DNA of 64,000 nucleotides, from NCBI GenBank assembly GCA_013141385.1, contig JABFRB010000002.1, forward strand, positions 186,001-250,000. The letters are read 5' to 3'. Position numbers and translations under genes: made by a program. This stretch comes from Bacteroidales bacterium (lineage in GTDB: Bacteria > Bacteroidota > Bacteroidia > Bacteroidales > Tenuifilaceae). Positions 1 through 8,721 of the stretch are shown here, in pieces. Each line of letters opens with the position of its first letter. The first letter of the stretch is position 1. The notes beneath the pieces are model-generated. The model searched no databases. It saw only the letters and a program-made list of their open reading frames with translations, and was not told the DNA's origin.

Positions 1-841
1 TTTGAAACTCTCCCTTAACTTTATTGATCCACTCTTCTACAATTTTATTATCTTCATCGGAAGGACGAATTGGAAAAATAACATATTCAATATCACGTGT
101 TGCCTTTTGCTCATAATCCTGTTTGTGAGAATCGTAGTATTTTTCTAAATCAGATTGAGTGTATTTAACTAAAGAATCTGATATTGAAGAGTAAGGTTTA
201 TTTACATAAGCAAAATCAACCTTAGTATTTTTGTCATTTATGGATCTACGAGTTTCTAGGTTAGTTGCGTAAAGACCTTTGCGAATTAAATTTGTATACT
301 TTGTAAAAATACGCTCAGTTTTAATCTCGTTCTCAACATATAGCCATATTGTTTTTTGACGACCGCTCGGATCTTCATCCATCCTCTTAAGGAATTGGAT
401 AATTGCTTCCTTTTTCACCTCGCCTGTTTGAGGATTTCCGAAAAGTTGCTGAATCATGGGATGAATATTACGACCCTGAACCATATCAAACAGCTCATCG
501 GGATGTAATGCCAGACCAAGATCTTTATACTGATCATCCATCACATTCTCTCTCACGAGTTGTTGCCATACCTGTTCACGCAAGTTCTCTGAGGTTTGTT
601 CATCAAGATTGTTTTTACCTGTAAAAAGTTTATTAATCTCATAGATTTCCTCAACTTTTCCTTGGTATAACTGGTAAGGAATTGATCTTCCTGCTATTTT
701 AGCTAGTTCATGTTCAGAATTTGCAAAAATCGATTTACCTGGTTTGACAAAATCACCTAGGATGAATGAAAAAAGTGCTATTCCAATTACAACTGCTAGA
801 AGAACACCTGCTCGGTTTCTTAATTTCTCTAGTGTAGCCAT
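1..841 (-). CDS. ppiD: PpiD/SurA-type periplasmic folding protein, C-terminus cut by window edge
   Basis: I translated this frame directly; it opens with MATLEKLRNRAGVLLAVVIG and runs off the window start, so about 280 N-terminal residues are visible. A single N-terminal membrane anchor (about residues 10-30, ending FILGDF) is followed by a SurA_N-like chaperone region with an LxxEVWQ-type helix and later a KYTQSDLEKYYDSHK stretch. PpiD proteins are inner-membrane-anchored periplasmic peptidyl-prolyl isomerases that help outer-membrane proteins fold; the parvulin domain itself would lie outside the window. It sits downstream of lptC and the barrel gene, the usual Bacteroidota neighbourhood. 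The family call is fairly firm; the isomerase domain is unseen. Confidence 0.85.
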   Translation of the reverse strand, partial: MATLEKLRNRAGVLLAVVIGIALFSFILGDFVKPGKSIFANSEHELAKIAGRSIPYQLYQGKVEEIYEINKLFTGKNNLDEQTSENLREQVWQQLVRENVMDDQYKDLGLALHPDELFDMVQGRNIHPMIQQLFGNPQTGEVKKEAIIQFLKRMDEDPSGRQKTIWLYVENEIKTERIFTKYTNLIRKGLYATNLETRRSINDKNTKVDFAYVNKPYSSISDSLVKYTQSDLEKYYDSHKQDYEQKATRDIEYVIFPIRPSDEDNKIVEEWINKVKGEFQ

Positions 842-1024
842 TTAATTCTTATTTAGTTCTCTTTTTAATTTCGTTTTTTTGAAGCTACGAATATAGCAAT
901 TTTAGTTTTTGCCTTTCAAAAGTCGAGCTTCAATTTTTAAAAAATAGCCGATTATTAATTATATTAGAAATAATATGCTTTTTTAGGGAGTAGTGAATGT
1001 TGAAAAAAGCAATTTTGAAAAGCC

Positions 1025-1210
1025 TCAAGATTGCTTTAAACGTCTAGATCTTCTCATAAGGTACATAAGGAACGCAACTATGCTTAAGACCAAAAACATA
1101 GAATTTGCCTTTATTCCAGGAAAAATAAATGTATACAATGCAATGGCTAAACAAATTGCAGATAGACTTAACCATGTCATTTCAAGGATATAGGCTAATT
1201 TTTTCATCAA
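1025..1210 (-). CDS. small two-helix membrane protein, unknown function
   Basis: A 61-residue protein beginning MMKKLAYILEM with two predicted membrane helices (about residues 7-30 and 36-52) and a basic tail RRSRRLKQS. It lies between lptC and ppiD in the same orientation, 51 bases after lptC, so it is probably cotranscribed with them. I do not recognise a family. The overlapping plus-strand frame has no such organisation and is treated as a shadow. The first or second Met could be the start. Confidence 0.6.
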   Translation of the reverse strand: MMKKLAYILEMTWLSLSAICLAIALYTFIFPGIKANSMFLVLSIVAFLMYLMRRSRRLKQS

Positions 1211-1261
1211 ATATTAGAGTACAACTGAAGACAAGTATTTACACAAAAAGACACTAATGAA

Positions 1262-1873
1262 TTATTTCTTGCTTAAAGTAGAATCCTTTTTCACCTCTGT
1301 ATTTTCATCCAAATAATAGAAACTGTTAGGTTTCTTTATTTCCCAATTATTAAAAGCTTCATCAGAAACAAAACCTTGACCATATTGAATACCATCTGCT
1401 GTGGTTATTTTAACCATATCTTCGGTATAGATTGTTCTTTTGTTTTGATCCCAAAAAAGATGCTCAGTATTTAGGGTTTCTCCTTTTTTGTTTTTAGCTA
1501 TAACATTGTTACTGGCAGACCAAAGTTTCTTTTTATCGTAGTAATTGGCATAATTTGAGGTAAGTTCTGATTCAATTTCCATTGAGTCAGAAAAGTTGTA
1601 CACCGTTATACCTTCTGGAAATTCTGTGTATGGTTGTTCAACGTTTTGAAAGATTTTGGTTACCGGGGCAATTACTTTAAGTTTAACCTTCCCATTCTCT
1701 GTATATATAATTTCTGACTTTTTTGCAGTTATTGAAGCTTTATCCTCTTTATTCTCTAGTACACTTGCTATATCTATATTATTAGTGCATGAAAAAAGTG
1801 TAATAACCCATGAACTTACAAGGGTAAAGAATATCAGATTTTTATGGTTCTTCTTTAAGTTAAAGCTACTCAC
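1262..1873 (-). CDS. lptC: LPS export protein LptC
   Basis: The 203-residue protein has an N-terminal hydrophobic segment ending in the lipobox-like LFSC (Cys29), then a single LptC/YrbK-type beta-jellyroll region with blocks such as KLKVIAPVTKIF, YTEFPEGITVYNF and NTEHLFWDQNKRTIYTED. LptC receives lipopolysaccharide from LptBFG at the inner membrane and passes it to LptA. Here it may be a lipoprotein, as is common in Bacteroidota. No ATG is in frame near the N-terminus; the start appears to be GTG at 1873. It lies 57 bases after the barrel gene in the coaX-barrel-lptC order typical of the phylum. Confidence 0.85.
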   Translation of the reverse strand: MSSFNLKKNHKNLIFFTLVSSWVITLFSCTNNIDIASVLENKEDKASITAKKSEIIYTENGKVKLKVIAPVTKIFQNVEQPYTEFPEGITVYNFSDSMEIESELTSNYANYYDKKKLWSASNNVIAKNKKGETLNTEHLFWDQNKRTIYTEDMVKITTADGIQYGQGFVSDEAFNNWEIKKPNSFYYLDENTEVKKDSTLSKK

Positions 1874-1930
1874 AAGTTCAGATAATATTTCAACCGTAAT
1901 AAAAATGGAACAATAAAGTATTAGAGGGAA

Positions 1931-3211
1931 TTAGTTGTACTTTCTCTTAATAAACCAGAAATCATAGAATGTTAAACTAAGACTAAATAATCCGTAGGTT
2001 TCTCTTACAAGATTATTGTTAGTTGTTCCTCGTCTTCCCAACTCAAAAGAAACGTTGAATTTTGTGTTATTCCGAAAAGGGAAACCCATTCCAGCACTAA
2101 CTCCATACTCATTAATTTGATCATCATTAATCTTAATATATGAGTTGGTATAGTGTGAGCCGAATCTGTAATTGACCCTTTTGAAATAACTCTTTAAATC
2201 ATTACGATTTGGTGTATACTCAACTCCAAAACGATAAGTTTGGGAGTTTGAAAGAGGCTGTTTTGTCCCCAAAAACATGGAGTTAGACCAATTCTGAGTG
2301 GAGTATTCAATTGAAGTGAAAATCTTGTTTTTATAATTATAGGCAGCACCTACGCTAATATTTCGCGGGAAAGTTATATGACCATATGTGCTATCCTTAA
2401 ATGAAACCGTATCGGCACTACCAGCAAGTTCCGATTGTGCAAAGTATTTTCGTTTGGCTCTAATACTGGATTCGTTATCTAAAGTAGCGCCAAATTGAAA
2501 GTAGTTATTATCTTGTTTATTAACAAACAATGTGTATTGTGCTCCAACACTGAGAGCGACATCACCTATAACGATACTGTTTCTTTCCTTAAAATTAGCA
2601 TAGGAACTTTGTTTATCTAAAGGGTAAACAATCTCATTAATATAATCGAGGCTACCAAAGAAGTATGAAAGGTTAAAACCAACCGATAAGTTTTTTAACT
2701 TAAAGGCATTCCCAATAAATGCTTGATTAATTCCTCCTTCGCCGCTATGATAGTATTTAATACGACCAATGGAACTAAGCAGAATTGGATCTGTTTCATA
2801 ATTCTTAATTTTATAACCAACATGGCTATATGGTACAATACCAATACTTGCTCCCCACCACTTTGTCATTGGGAAAGATATGGCGATATGGTGAATTCCT
2901 CCGGATCCGTTGGTTGCTGATTGATCCAAGGTCTCATATTTAGTTCCACCAGTTTCCATTCCAAAATCTAGGATAAACGACATTGAGTCCTGAGCGGTAT
3001 ATGAAGCAGGGTTTAGGTAGTTTATTCCAAAAGGGTTTCTTATGGTCTGTGAAATTCCTCCCATTGCTTTTGTTGCAGCAAATCCACGGGTTGGTATTTG
3101 ACCAACCCCATAGCGTGAATAGGGTGAATATGTATTGACACTTTGAGTGTAAGCAAAAATTGAGGCAATAACTAATGCGCTGGTTAAGAATGTTTTTTTA
3201 ATGTTTTGCAT
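1931..3211 (-). CDS. outer-membrane beta-barrel protein, coaX-linked
   Basis: A protein of about 426 residues with a signal peptide (MQNIKKTFLTSALVIASIFA, cut after YTQS) and then alternating amphipathic strands with aromatic girdles, ending in KRKYN. Near the N-terminus is the block YSPYSRYGVGQI, and the segment KAMGGISQTIRNPFGINYLN resembles the hatch region of FadL/PorV-like barrels. The function is unknown; transport of hydrophobic compounds or a secretion-linked role is possible. The longer reading begins at a TTG at 3220; I prefer the ATG at 3211 because the signal peptide then starts normally. It overlaps the end of coaX by 14 bases, indicating an operon. Confidence 0.75.
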   Translation of the reverse strand: MQNIKKTFLTSALVIASIFAYTQSVNTYSPYSRYGVGQIPTRGFAATKAMGGISQTIRNPFGINYLNPASYTAQDSMSFILDFGMETGGTKYETLDQSATNGSGGIHHIAISFPMTKWWGASIGIVPYSHVGYKIKNYETDPILLSSIGRIKYYHSGEGGINQAFIGNAFKLKNLSVGFNLSYFFGSLDYINEIVYPLDKQSSYANFKERNSIVIGDVALSVGAQYTLFVNKQDNNYFQFGATLDNESSIRAKRKYFAQSELAGSADTVSFKDSTYGHITFPRNISVGAAYNYKNKIFTSIEYSTQNWSNSMFLGTKQPLSNSQTYRFGVEYTPNRNDLKSYFKRVNYRFGSHYTNSYIKINDDQINEYGVSAGMGFPFRNNTKFNVSFELGRRGTTNNNLVRETYGLFSLSLTFYDFWFIKRKYN

Positions 3212-3923
3212 TGAATTCAAGTATTCGGTTTAAGCCTATTATTACTAAATTTTGGACTACAAAGATGCTATTTTTTAACTTATTAACAAAGAAATTCACA
3301 TCACCCCCTGTTACTATTACCATTGGCGAGGGAAACTCTTCTTTTATTCGATTTATATAGTAATCAATCTCACCAATAACCCCGTTTAGCACTCCTGACT
3401 CAATACATTCTGATGTACTTGAGCCAATCAATTCAAATGTATCTACTCGTTCTAAAAGCGGGAGGTTTGCGGTGTGCTGATGTAATGATTTAAATCTTAG
3501 TGCAATACCAGGTGATATTGCACCTCCATGGTACTGACTTTTATTATCTATTAGATCATATGTAATAGCGGTACCACAACCTATTACAAGTAGATTTGTA
3601 GAAGGGTAGAGATAATTAGCACCAACCACTAAAGCTATTCTATCTAGCCCCAAGGTTTGTGGCGTTTTATAATTATTGGTGATAGGTATTTTAGTTAAAC
3701 TGTTAAATTCAATTGTTGGAATAATACTTATTAAATGACTTGCAACTTCTTTATCAATCTTGCCTACGTTTGAAATAATTGCTTTATCAGGAGAATATTT
3801 CGATATGGTTTTATCAATAACTTCAGTTGATAAAAATTCATATTTATCAACATTGATTATAGTTTCACCCTCGGCAATAGCAACTTTAGTTAAAGAATTT
3901 CCGATATCGATAACAAGGTTCAT
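3198..3923 (-). CDS. coaX: type III pantothenate kinase
   Basis: CoaX phosphorylates pantothenate, the first step of coenzyme A synthesis; the type III enzyme is not feedback-inhibited by CoA. The 241-residue protein has the ASKHA-fold hallmarks: N-terminal phosphate loop DIGNSLTKVAI (residues 6-16), the GLDRIALVVGA block, the GCGTAITYDLID phosphate-2 motif and GGAISPGIALRFKSLHQHTA. Length is normal for the family. The downstream barrel gene overlaps its end and mfd ends 27 bases upstream of it, so mfd-coaX-barrel-lptC are probably transcribed together. Confidence 0.95.
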   Translation of the reverse strand: MNLVIDIGNSLTKVAIAEGETIINVDKYEFLSTEVIDKTISKYSPDKAIISNVGKIDKEVASHLISIIPTIEFNSLTKIPITNNYKTPQTLGLDRIALVVGANYLYPSTNLLVIGCGTAITYDLIDNKSQYHGGAISPGIALRFKSLHQHTANLPLLERVDTFELIGSSTSECIESGVLNGVIGEIDYYINRIKEEFPSPMVIVTGGDVNFFVNKLKNSIFVVQNLVIIGLNRILEFNAKH

Positions 3924-3950
3924 CCTGTAAAAAAATTTATTTACACGCAG

Positions 3951-6900
3951 CTAGTTAGTAATTTGTTGTAATACTTTAATAGCGTTTTCGATATTTTCAA
4001 TTTTTTTAACAGTTAGCGAGAGCTTTTCCTTCGATTCTTTAAACTGGAATAATTGATGGTGTTTTTGAATGTATCCTATAATATTTGCAAATGTTTCAGA
4101 GCGATAGAACGATGATTGTTGGTTGGAAATAAAATACCCTACTAATATTTCATTCTTAAGTACAATCTTCTCCATCCCAAGTTCTATGGCTATCCATCGC
4201 AAACGAACAACATTAAGCAATTCAATTGCTTGCTTTGGTATTTCACCGAAGCGATCCTTTAGATGAGTTTCGAATTTTTGAAGATCTTCTGCTCTCTCAA
4301 TACTATCAAGCTCTCTATAAAGCCTCATTCGCTCAGGGACACTATTTACATAATTATCAGGGAGTAAAAGTTCAAAATCTGTTTCGATATGACAATCTGC
4401 ATGTAATGGTTTCCATGCCATATCTTTTTCATCATTTTCGGATTCAAACACCGATTTAAACTCAGTTTCCTTAAGCTCTTGAATAGCTTCGTCCAGAATT
4501 CGGTGATATGTTTCAAACCCTATATCAGCAATGAATCCACTTTGTTCACCACCAAGCAAGTTTCCAGCACCTCTAATATCTAAATCTTGCATGGCAATAC
4601 TAAATCCGCTTCCAAGATCTGAAAACTCTTCTATTGCCTTCAACCTTCTTCGAGCCTCATTGGTAAGAGTTTCAATAGGAGGGGTGATCAAATAGCAAAA
4701 GGCTTTCTTGTTTGATCGACCTACGCGACCGCGGAGCTGATGTAAATCGCTCAAACCAAACATATGAGCGTTGTTTATGATAATTGTATTTGCATTCGGT
4801 ATATCAAGACCTGATTCAATAATAGAAGTTGCTATCAGTACATCATAATCACCGCTAATAAAATCAAGCATAGTTTTTTCAAGCCTTGAGGGTTCCATTT
4901 GTCCATGACCTATAACGGTTCTAACATGTGGACATAATTTATGGATCATCACCTGAATCTCGATAATATTCTGTACACGGTTGTGAACAAAAAATATCTG
5001 TCCACCCCTTGAAACCTCATATTCAATGGCCTCTTTTATAATCTGTGAGCTGAATACATGAATTTCGGTGGATATTGGATGCCTGTTTGGAGGAGGAGTA
5101 TTAATAATGGACAAATCCCGAGCTCCCATTAACGAGAATTGAAGAGTTCTTGGGATTGGTGTGGCTGTTAGTGTTAGAGTATCAACATTAACCCTTAGTT
5201 GCTTAAGTTTTTCTTTAGCGGCAACGCCAAATTTTTGCTCTTCATCAACAATCAGTAGACCAAGATCTTTAAATTTCAGGGTATCTTTAATTAGGGCATG
5301 TGTACCTATTATAATATCAATCTTTCCTTCGATCACCTTTTGAGTAATCTCCTTCTGCATTTTAGCAGATTTCATTCTGCTTATAAAATCAATAGAACAA
5401 GGAAAATCCTTTAATCTTGAGGTAAATGTTTGATGATGCTGAAGTGCAAGAATTGTAGTGGGAACTAAAATAGCAACCTGTTTGCTATCAGCAACCGCTT
5501 TAAAAGCCGCTCGGACGGCAACCTCTGTTTTTCCAAAACCCACATCACCACATATTAGCCTATCCATAGGGATTCGTGACTCCATATCCTCCTTTACAGC
5601 AATGGTTGCTTTTTCTTGATCGGGTGTATCTTCAAAAATAAATGATGCTTCGAGTTCTTGCTGCATGTATGTGTCGGGAGAGAAAGCAAATCCGTGCTCC
5701 GCTTTGCGCTTTGCGTATAAGGCAATTAAATCCTTGGCAATATCTTTAATCTTCCGTTTTGTATTCTGCTTCAATCTTTGCCAAGCACCACTACCAAGTT
5801 TATGCACTTTAGGGGCGTCTGAATCTTTGCCCCTGTATTTCGAGATGCGGTGTAGATTATGGATATTAACAAGAAGGGTATCGCTATCCTGATAGATCAA
5901 TCTTACAGCCTCCTGCTTTTTCCCATTCACATCAGTTTTAACCAGCCCACCAAAGACTCCAACCCCATGATCGATATGGACAACATAATCTCCCGGTTTT
6001 AAATTAATCAACTCCTGTATCGATATGGCATCTTTGCGATTAAATTCATGTTTCAGAGTAAACTTATGATATCTATCGAATAGTTGGTGGTCAGTATAAA
6101 GGCAGATTTTAAGTGTATGATCGATAAACCCCTCGTGAATTGTAGTTGGAACTGAAGTAAAATGAATTTGTTTATTGATGCTTTGAAAAATTCCTGAAAG
6201 TCTTTCAAACTGAGTTCTATTATCGGCTAGAATATATGTTTTGTAATCCTTTCCTGTATTCTCTTCGATATTTTGAGCTATCAACTCAAAATTTTTATGA
6301 AATAAAGGTTGAGGTGAAGTTTCAAAATTAATTATATAATCGGGTTTAAAGAGATGCTTAAGGCCAAAATCCACAGATCCTTTATCTTTTAAAAAATCAA
6401 ATAACTCCTTTCCTTTTGCAAAATTCGATTCAATATTTCCAGAATAGCCTTCATTATTTGAGGTAGATGCAAGTTCATAAAGTTCGTTCATTCTGCCAAT
6501 GGCAACTTCACTATTTTTCGCCCAAACGGATATATTTTTGGGAAGAGTATTGGAGAGAAAAGTACGTGCAAGATTTTCACCTCCTATATGCATATTCGGG
6601 ATGATTGTTATTTCATTCAGCTGCTCGCGTGAAAGTTGATCCTCTACATCAAAAACTCTAATGGATTCAACCTCATCGCCAAAAAAATCTACTCGATAAG
6701 GATTTGCGTCAGAAAATGAGAATATATCGACTATGCTACCACGAATTGAGTATTGTCCAGGTTCATACACAAACTCAATCCTCTCAAAACCATACTCATC
6801 CAAAAGATCCATTATAAATGAAGGTGGAATCTTCTCTCCTTTCTTTATAATGAGCGTATTTTTTTCAAGATTCTCTATGGTTACTACCTTTTCAAATAGG

Positions 6901-7307
6901 GCATCGGGGTAGGTAACTATTGCTATATTAAGGTTTGAGTTATGAGCCAGCCTTGGTAGAAGATTAAGAACATCGGTTCTTTGAATTACAGCTTCAGATA
7001 AGGTTTGGCTATACTGTACAGATCGTTTAAAGGATGAAGGGAAGAAAAAGATTTGCTCAGGTGATAATATATTAGAAAGATCATTAAAAAAATAAGCTGC
7101 CTCCTCCTTATCAGTTAGTATAAAAAGGAATGGTCTATTTGATTTTTTAATACACGCAGAGGCTACTAATCCAATTGATGAGCCCGATAAACCCTTGATA
7201 AATAAATTTGTAGGTTGATTCTTTGAAAGGCTATCTACAACATTTAAGGTATTACTGTTTTGAAGGTAGAGTTCAAGGATATTATCAATATTAAGCACCT
7301 GTTCCAT
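3951..7307 (-). CDS. mfd: transcription-repair coupling factor Mfd
   Basis: Mfd removes RNA polymerase stalled at DNA lesions and recruits UvrA. The 1118-residue protein shows the full order: an N-terminal UvrB-like module (EYGFERIEFVYEPGQYSIRG near residue 170), the CarD-like RNA polymerase interaction domain (LKPGDYVVHIDHGVGVFGG near 440), the RecG-like helicase core with Walker A CGDVGFGKTEVA, DEEQ box (LLIVDEEQKFG), TATPIPRTL and QLRGRVGRS, and a C-terminal TRCF domain. Length is usual. A clear -7 box lies just upstream at 7331-7338. Confidence 0.97.
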   Translation of the reverse strand: MEQVLNIDNILELYLQNSNTLNVVDSLSKNQPTNLFIKGLSGSSIGLVASACIKKSNRPFLFILTDKEEAAYFFNDLSNILSPEQIFFFPSSFKRSVQYSQTLSEAVIQRTDVLNLLPRLAHNSNLNIAIVTYPDALFEKVVTIENLEKNTLIIKKGEKIPPSFIMDLLDEYGFERIEFVYEPGQYSIRGSIVDIFSFSDANPYRVDFFGDEVESIRVFDVEDQLSREQLNEITIIPNMHIGGENLARTFLSNTLPKNISVWAKNSEVAIGRMNELYELASTSNNEGYSGNIESNFAKGKELFDFLKDKGSVDFGLKHLFKPDYIINFETSPQPLFHKNFELIAQNIEENTGKDYKTYILADNRTQFERLSGIFQSINKQIHFTSVPTTIHEGFIDHTLKICLYTDHQLFDRYHKFTLKHEFNRKDAISIQELINLKPGDYVVHIDHGVGVFGGLVKTDVNGKKQEAVRLIYQDSDTLLVNIHNLHRISKYRGKDSDAPKVHKLGSGAWQRLKQNTKRKIKDIAKDLIALYAKRKAEHGFAFSPDTYMQQELEASFIFEDTPDQEKATIAVKEDMESRIPMDRLICGDVGFGKTEVAVRAAFKAVADSKQVAILVPTTILALQHHQTFTSRLKDFPCSIDFISRMKSAKMQKEITQKVIEGKIDIIIGTHALIKDTLKFKDLGLLIVDEEQKFGVAAKEKLKQLRVNVDTLTLTATPIPRTLQFSLMGARDLSIINTPPPNRHPISTEIHVFSSQIIKEAIEYEVSRGGQIFFVHNRVQNIIEIQVMIHKLCPHVRTVIGHGQMEPSRLEKTMLDFISGDYDVLIATSIIESGLDIPNANTIIINNAHMFGLSDLHQLRGRVGRSNKKAFCYLITPPIETLTNEARRRLKAIEEFSDLGSGFSIAMQDLDIRGAGNLLGGEQSGFIADIGFETYHRILDEAIQELKETEFKSVFESENDEKDMAWKPLHADCHIETDFELLLPDNYVNSVPERMRLYRELDSIERAEDLQKFETHLKDRFGEIPKQAIELLNVVRLRWIAIELGMEKIVLKNEILVGYFISNQQSSFYRSETFANIIGYIQKHHQLFQFKESKEKLSLTVKKIENIENAIKVLQQITN

Positions 7308-7330
7308 TGGCAGACTTAAAGTTTAATCCG

Positions 7331-7338
7331 CAAAGTTA
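7331..7338 (-). promoter_or_regulatory. mfd -7 promoter box
   Basis: Read on the minus strand this is TAACTTTG, an exact match to the Bacteroidota TAnnTTTG -7 element, 24 bases upstream of the mfd ATG. No good TTTG sits at the ideal upstream distance, so the call rests on the -7 box and its position. Confidence 0.45.
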
Positions 7339-7427
7339 TACCAATTGCATTGATATTTAAACCAAGGTCAAAATATAAATTGGTATACCTTTGTTTTAAA
7401 CTTTCAAGTTCATTTGTGCTATCTTAC

Positions 7428-7688
7428 TTACATGGGTTTTTCATATGTCATCTTATTCCTTTTCAAAAGGTACAATAAAAAAATTATTGCGAAGAAAAGA
7501 AGTACACTAAAAATCTTAAAAGCTGAACTGAAACTTTGGAATGACTCTAAAAAATAATCCCAGAATTCGCTTCTTAATGGATTACTCATGTAGCATAAGG
7601 ATTCAACCAAACAGTAGGCACTTCTTAACAATACTAGCAGACCTATTGAAATGGTAATTGATTGTAAGTAGAAATGAGCCTTTGTCAT
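7428..7688 (-). CDS. small membrane protein at the end of the peptide secretion locus
   Basis: An 86-residue protein with two hydrophobic segments (about residues 8-30 and 56-76), a loop rich in Phe and Ser, and a basic C-terminus (LLKRNKMTYEKPM). I recognise no family. It is the last of several tiny membrane proteins lying in series downstream of the double-glycine peptide genes, in the same orientation. In bacteriocin loci such genes often give self-immunity, but that is inference from position only. Confidence 0.5.
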   Translation of the reverse strand: MTKAHFYLQSITISIGLLVLLRSAYCLVESLCYMSNPLRSEFWDYFLESFQSFSSAFKIFSVLLFFAIIFLLYLLKRNKMTYEKPM

Positions 7689-7770
7689 AAAAATAAAATT
7701 AAGTTATATTATTGTTTATCTTCATGTTGAAGATATCAAGGCATAACATTTCAACTTTATCGATGAAAAA

Positions 7771-7947
7771 TCATTCATTTTTTTTAAATAGTAAAAGAGT
7801 AGGAATAATTGTGCAAATGCTTATCATCCCACATATTATTGGGTATTGCAAATCATTTGTTTTTATGTACACAAAGATGGTTAAACCAATAAGTATTAAA
7901 TTAATACCTATAGCTAATACCCTAAAATAAAACTTCTCGTTTTTCAT
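7771..7947 (-). CDS. 58-residue membrane protein, candidate immunity protein
   Basis: Found by reading the minus strand. It begins MKNEKFYFRVLAIGINLILI and ends LLLFKKNE. Two predicted membrane helices (about residues 8-28 and 35-54) are separated by a short polar turn (KTNDLQYP). The layout, helix-turn-helix in the membrane with a basic C-terminal tail, is the same as in the 48-residue protein next door (8071-8217), which suggests they could be related. It has no recognisable domain. The plus-strand frame across it is a shadow. Confidence 0.5.
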   Translation of the reverse strand: MKNEKFYFRVLAIGINLILIGLTIFVYIKTNDLQYPIICGMISICTIIPTLLLFKKNE

Positions 7948-8070
7948 TTTTTTAGAATAACAAAACCAACCACATCTTAGTCAAGTTTATACTCTTTTCA
8001 ATTGTTTTATAATATTTGCCTTCGAGTCAAAAACAAATTGTAAGGCTAGGCTAACCAAGCATAAAACTAT

Positions 8071-8217
8071 TTATTTTTTATAAAAAAGTAGACTCATAGC
8101 AACAGCTGTGATAGTGCACCCCAAAAAAATAAAATATTGTTGTTTAAATAAAAAAATACCAAGTAACACAGTAACTAGTCCTAAAAAACTTAGTATTAAA
8201 CCAATTGTTTTTATCAT
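8071..8217 (-). CDS. 48-residue membrane protein, candidate immunity protein
   Basis: It begins MIKTIGLILSFLGLVTVLLG and ends MSLLFYKK. Two membrane helices are separated by FKQQYF, with a Lys-Lys tail. It lies directly downstream of a double-glycine peptide gene and a strong RNA hairpin. The ending LLFYKK resembles LLFKKNE of the next protein. The function is unknown; immunity to the neighbouring peptide is a guess from position and size. Confidence 0.45.
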   Translation of the reverse strand: MIKTIGLILSFLGLVTVLLGIFLFKQQYFIFLGCTITAVAMSLLFYKK

Positions 8218-8233
8218 AACTTTATATTATTTA

Positions 8234-8268
8234 TTGAGATACATGGATTACAGATCCATACATCTCAA
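8234..8268 (-). other. 15-bp RNA hairpin between peptide and downstream genes
   Basis: Two 15-base arms (8234-8248 and 8254-8268) pair around a 5-base loop. On the minus strand the two inner non-Watson-Crick positions become G-U and U-G pairs, so the stem is unbroken only in RNA made from the minus strand, the coding strand of this locus. No U-run follows, so it is more likely a processing or stability element than a classic terminator. Confidence 0.5.
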
Positions 8269-8319
8269 AGGTTATAATTAATTATCACTTGTAAGAGTGC
8301 CAATAGCATAACCTGCAGC

Positions 8320-8463
8320 TTAAGAAGCGGATAAGCCTAATGCAAGACCCGCAAATACTTCTCCTAGAAGGGGTAGTATTCCCCCTGAACATTCTAATAA
8401 TTCATTTTGATCGAGGGGAACAAGTTTTGTATCCTCTAAATTATTGATATCTTGGTTATTCAT
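8320..8463 (-). CDS. double-glycine leader peptide, interrupted by a premature stop
   Basis: The frame opens MNNQDINNLEDTKLVPLDQN and reaches a double-glycine cleavage site at residues 27-28 (LLECSGG), followed by a small hydrophobic core, ILPLLGEVFAGLALG. A TAA at 8320-8322 ends it at 47 residues. The same frame continues AAGYAIGTLTSDN to a second TAA at 8278-8280, and these extra residues look like a normal end for such a peptide (Gly/Ala-rich, then polar). The likely reading is a nonsense mutation in a formerly 61-codon gene, or a genuinely short product. The cargo would be cut and exported by the C39 transporter at 11179-13332. Confidence 0.6.
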   Translation of the reverse strand: MNNQDINNLEDTKLVPLDQNELLECSGGILPLLGEVFAGLALGLSAS

Positions 8464-8493
8464 TTTCGTAATTTCATTAAGTTATGTTAATAA

Positions 8494-8640
8494 TTAGTTT
8501 TTTTGAGCAGCATCATATCCTGCTTGAAATGACCCATAAAAAGCAAGACCCCAAAAAGTTGCAGTTACTGCTACAACAAGGTAAGGAATTATACCACCTT
8601 CAAATTCCTTTTGATAATATTGTTCCTGTAATAATCCCAC
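8494..8640 (-). pseudogene. degenerate double-glycine peptide
   Basis: The frame contains YYQKEFEGG, a double-glycine site, followed by IIPYLVVAVTATFWGLAFYG and the tail SFQAGYDAAQKN, which looks like a class II bacteriocin-type cargo. There is no ATG in frame after the two in-frame stops at about 8650-8655; only a GTG at 8640 could start it, leaving a 16-residue leader that is shorter than its neighbours' (22-28). An ATG at 8694 opens the same frame but stops after 13 codons. I read this as a peptide gene with a damaged leader, although a GTG start cannot be excluded. Confidence 0.4.
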
Positions 8641-8721
8641 TAAAAAAAATTACTAAAGTCCAGATAATCTTTTTTTAGAATTGGCTGATTTCATTTATGC
8701 AAAATTTAGCAAAAATAATAC

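Noticed and set aside
7386-7393. TACCTTTG on the plus strand as a promoter
   Set aside because: Nothing on the plus strand downstream looks like a gene; an 8-base box alone occurs by chance.
8484-8678. Plus-strand frame of 64 residues in the peptide locus
   Set aside because: It is opposite to the transcription direction of every gene in the locus and overlaps the double-glycine peptide sequence.
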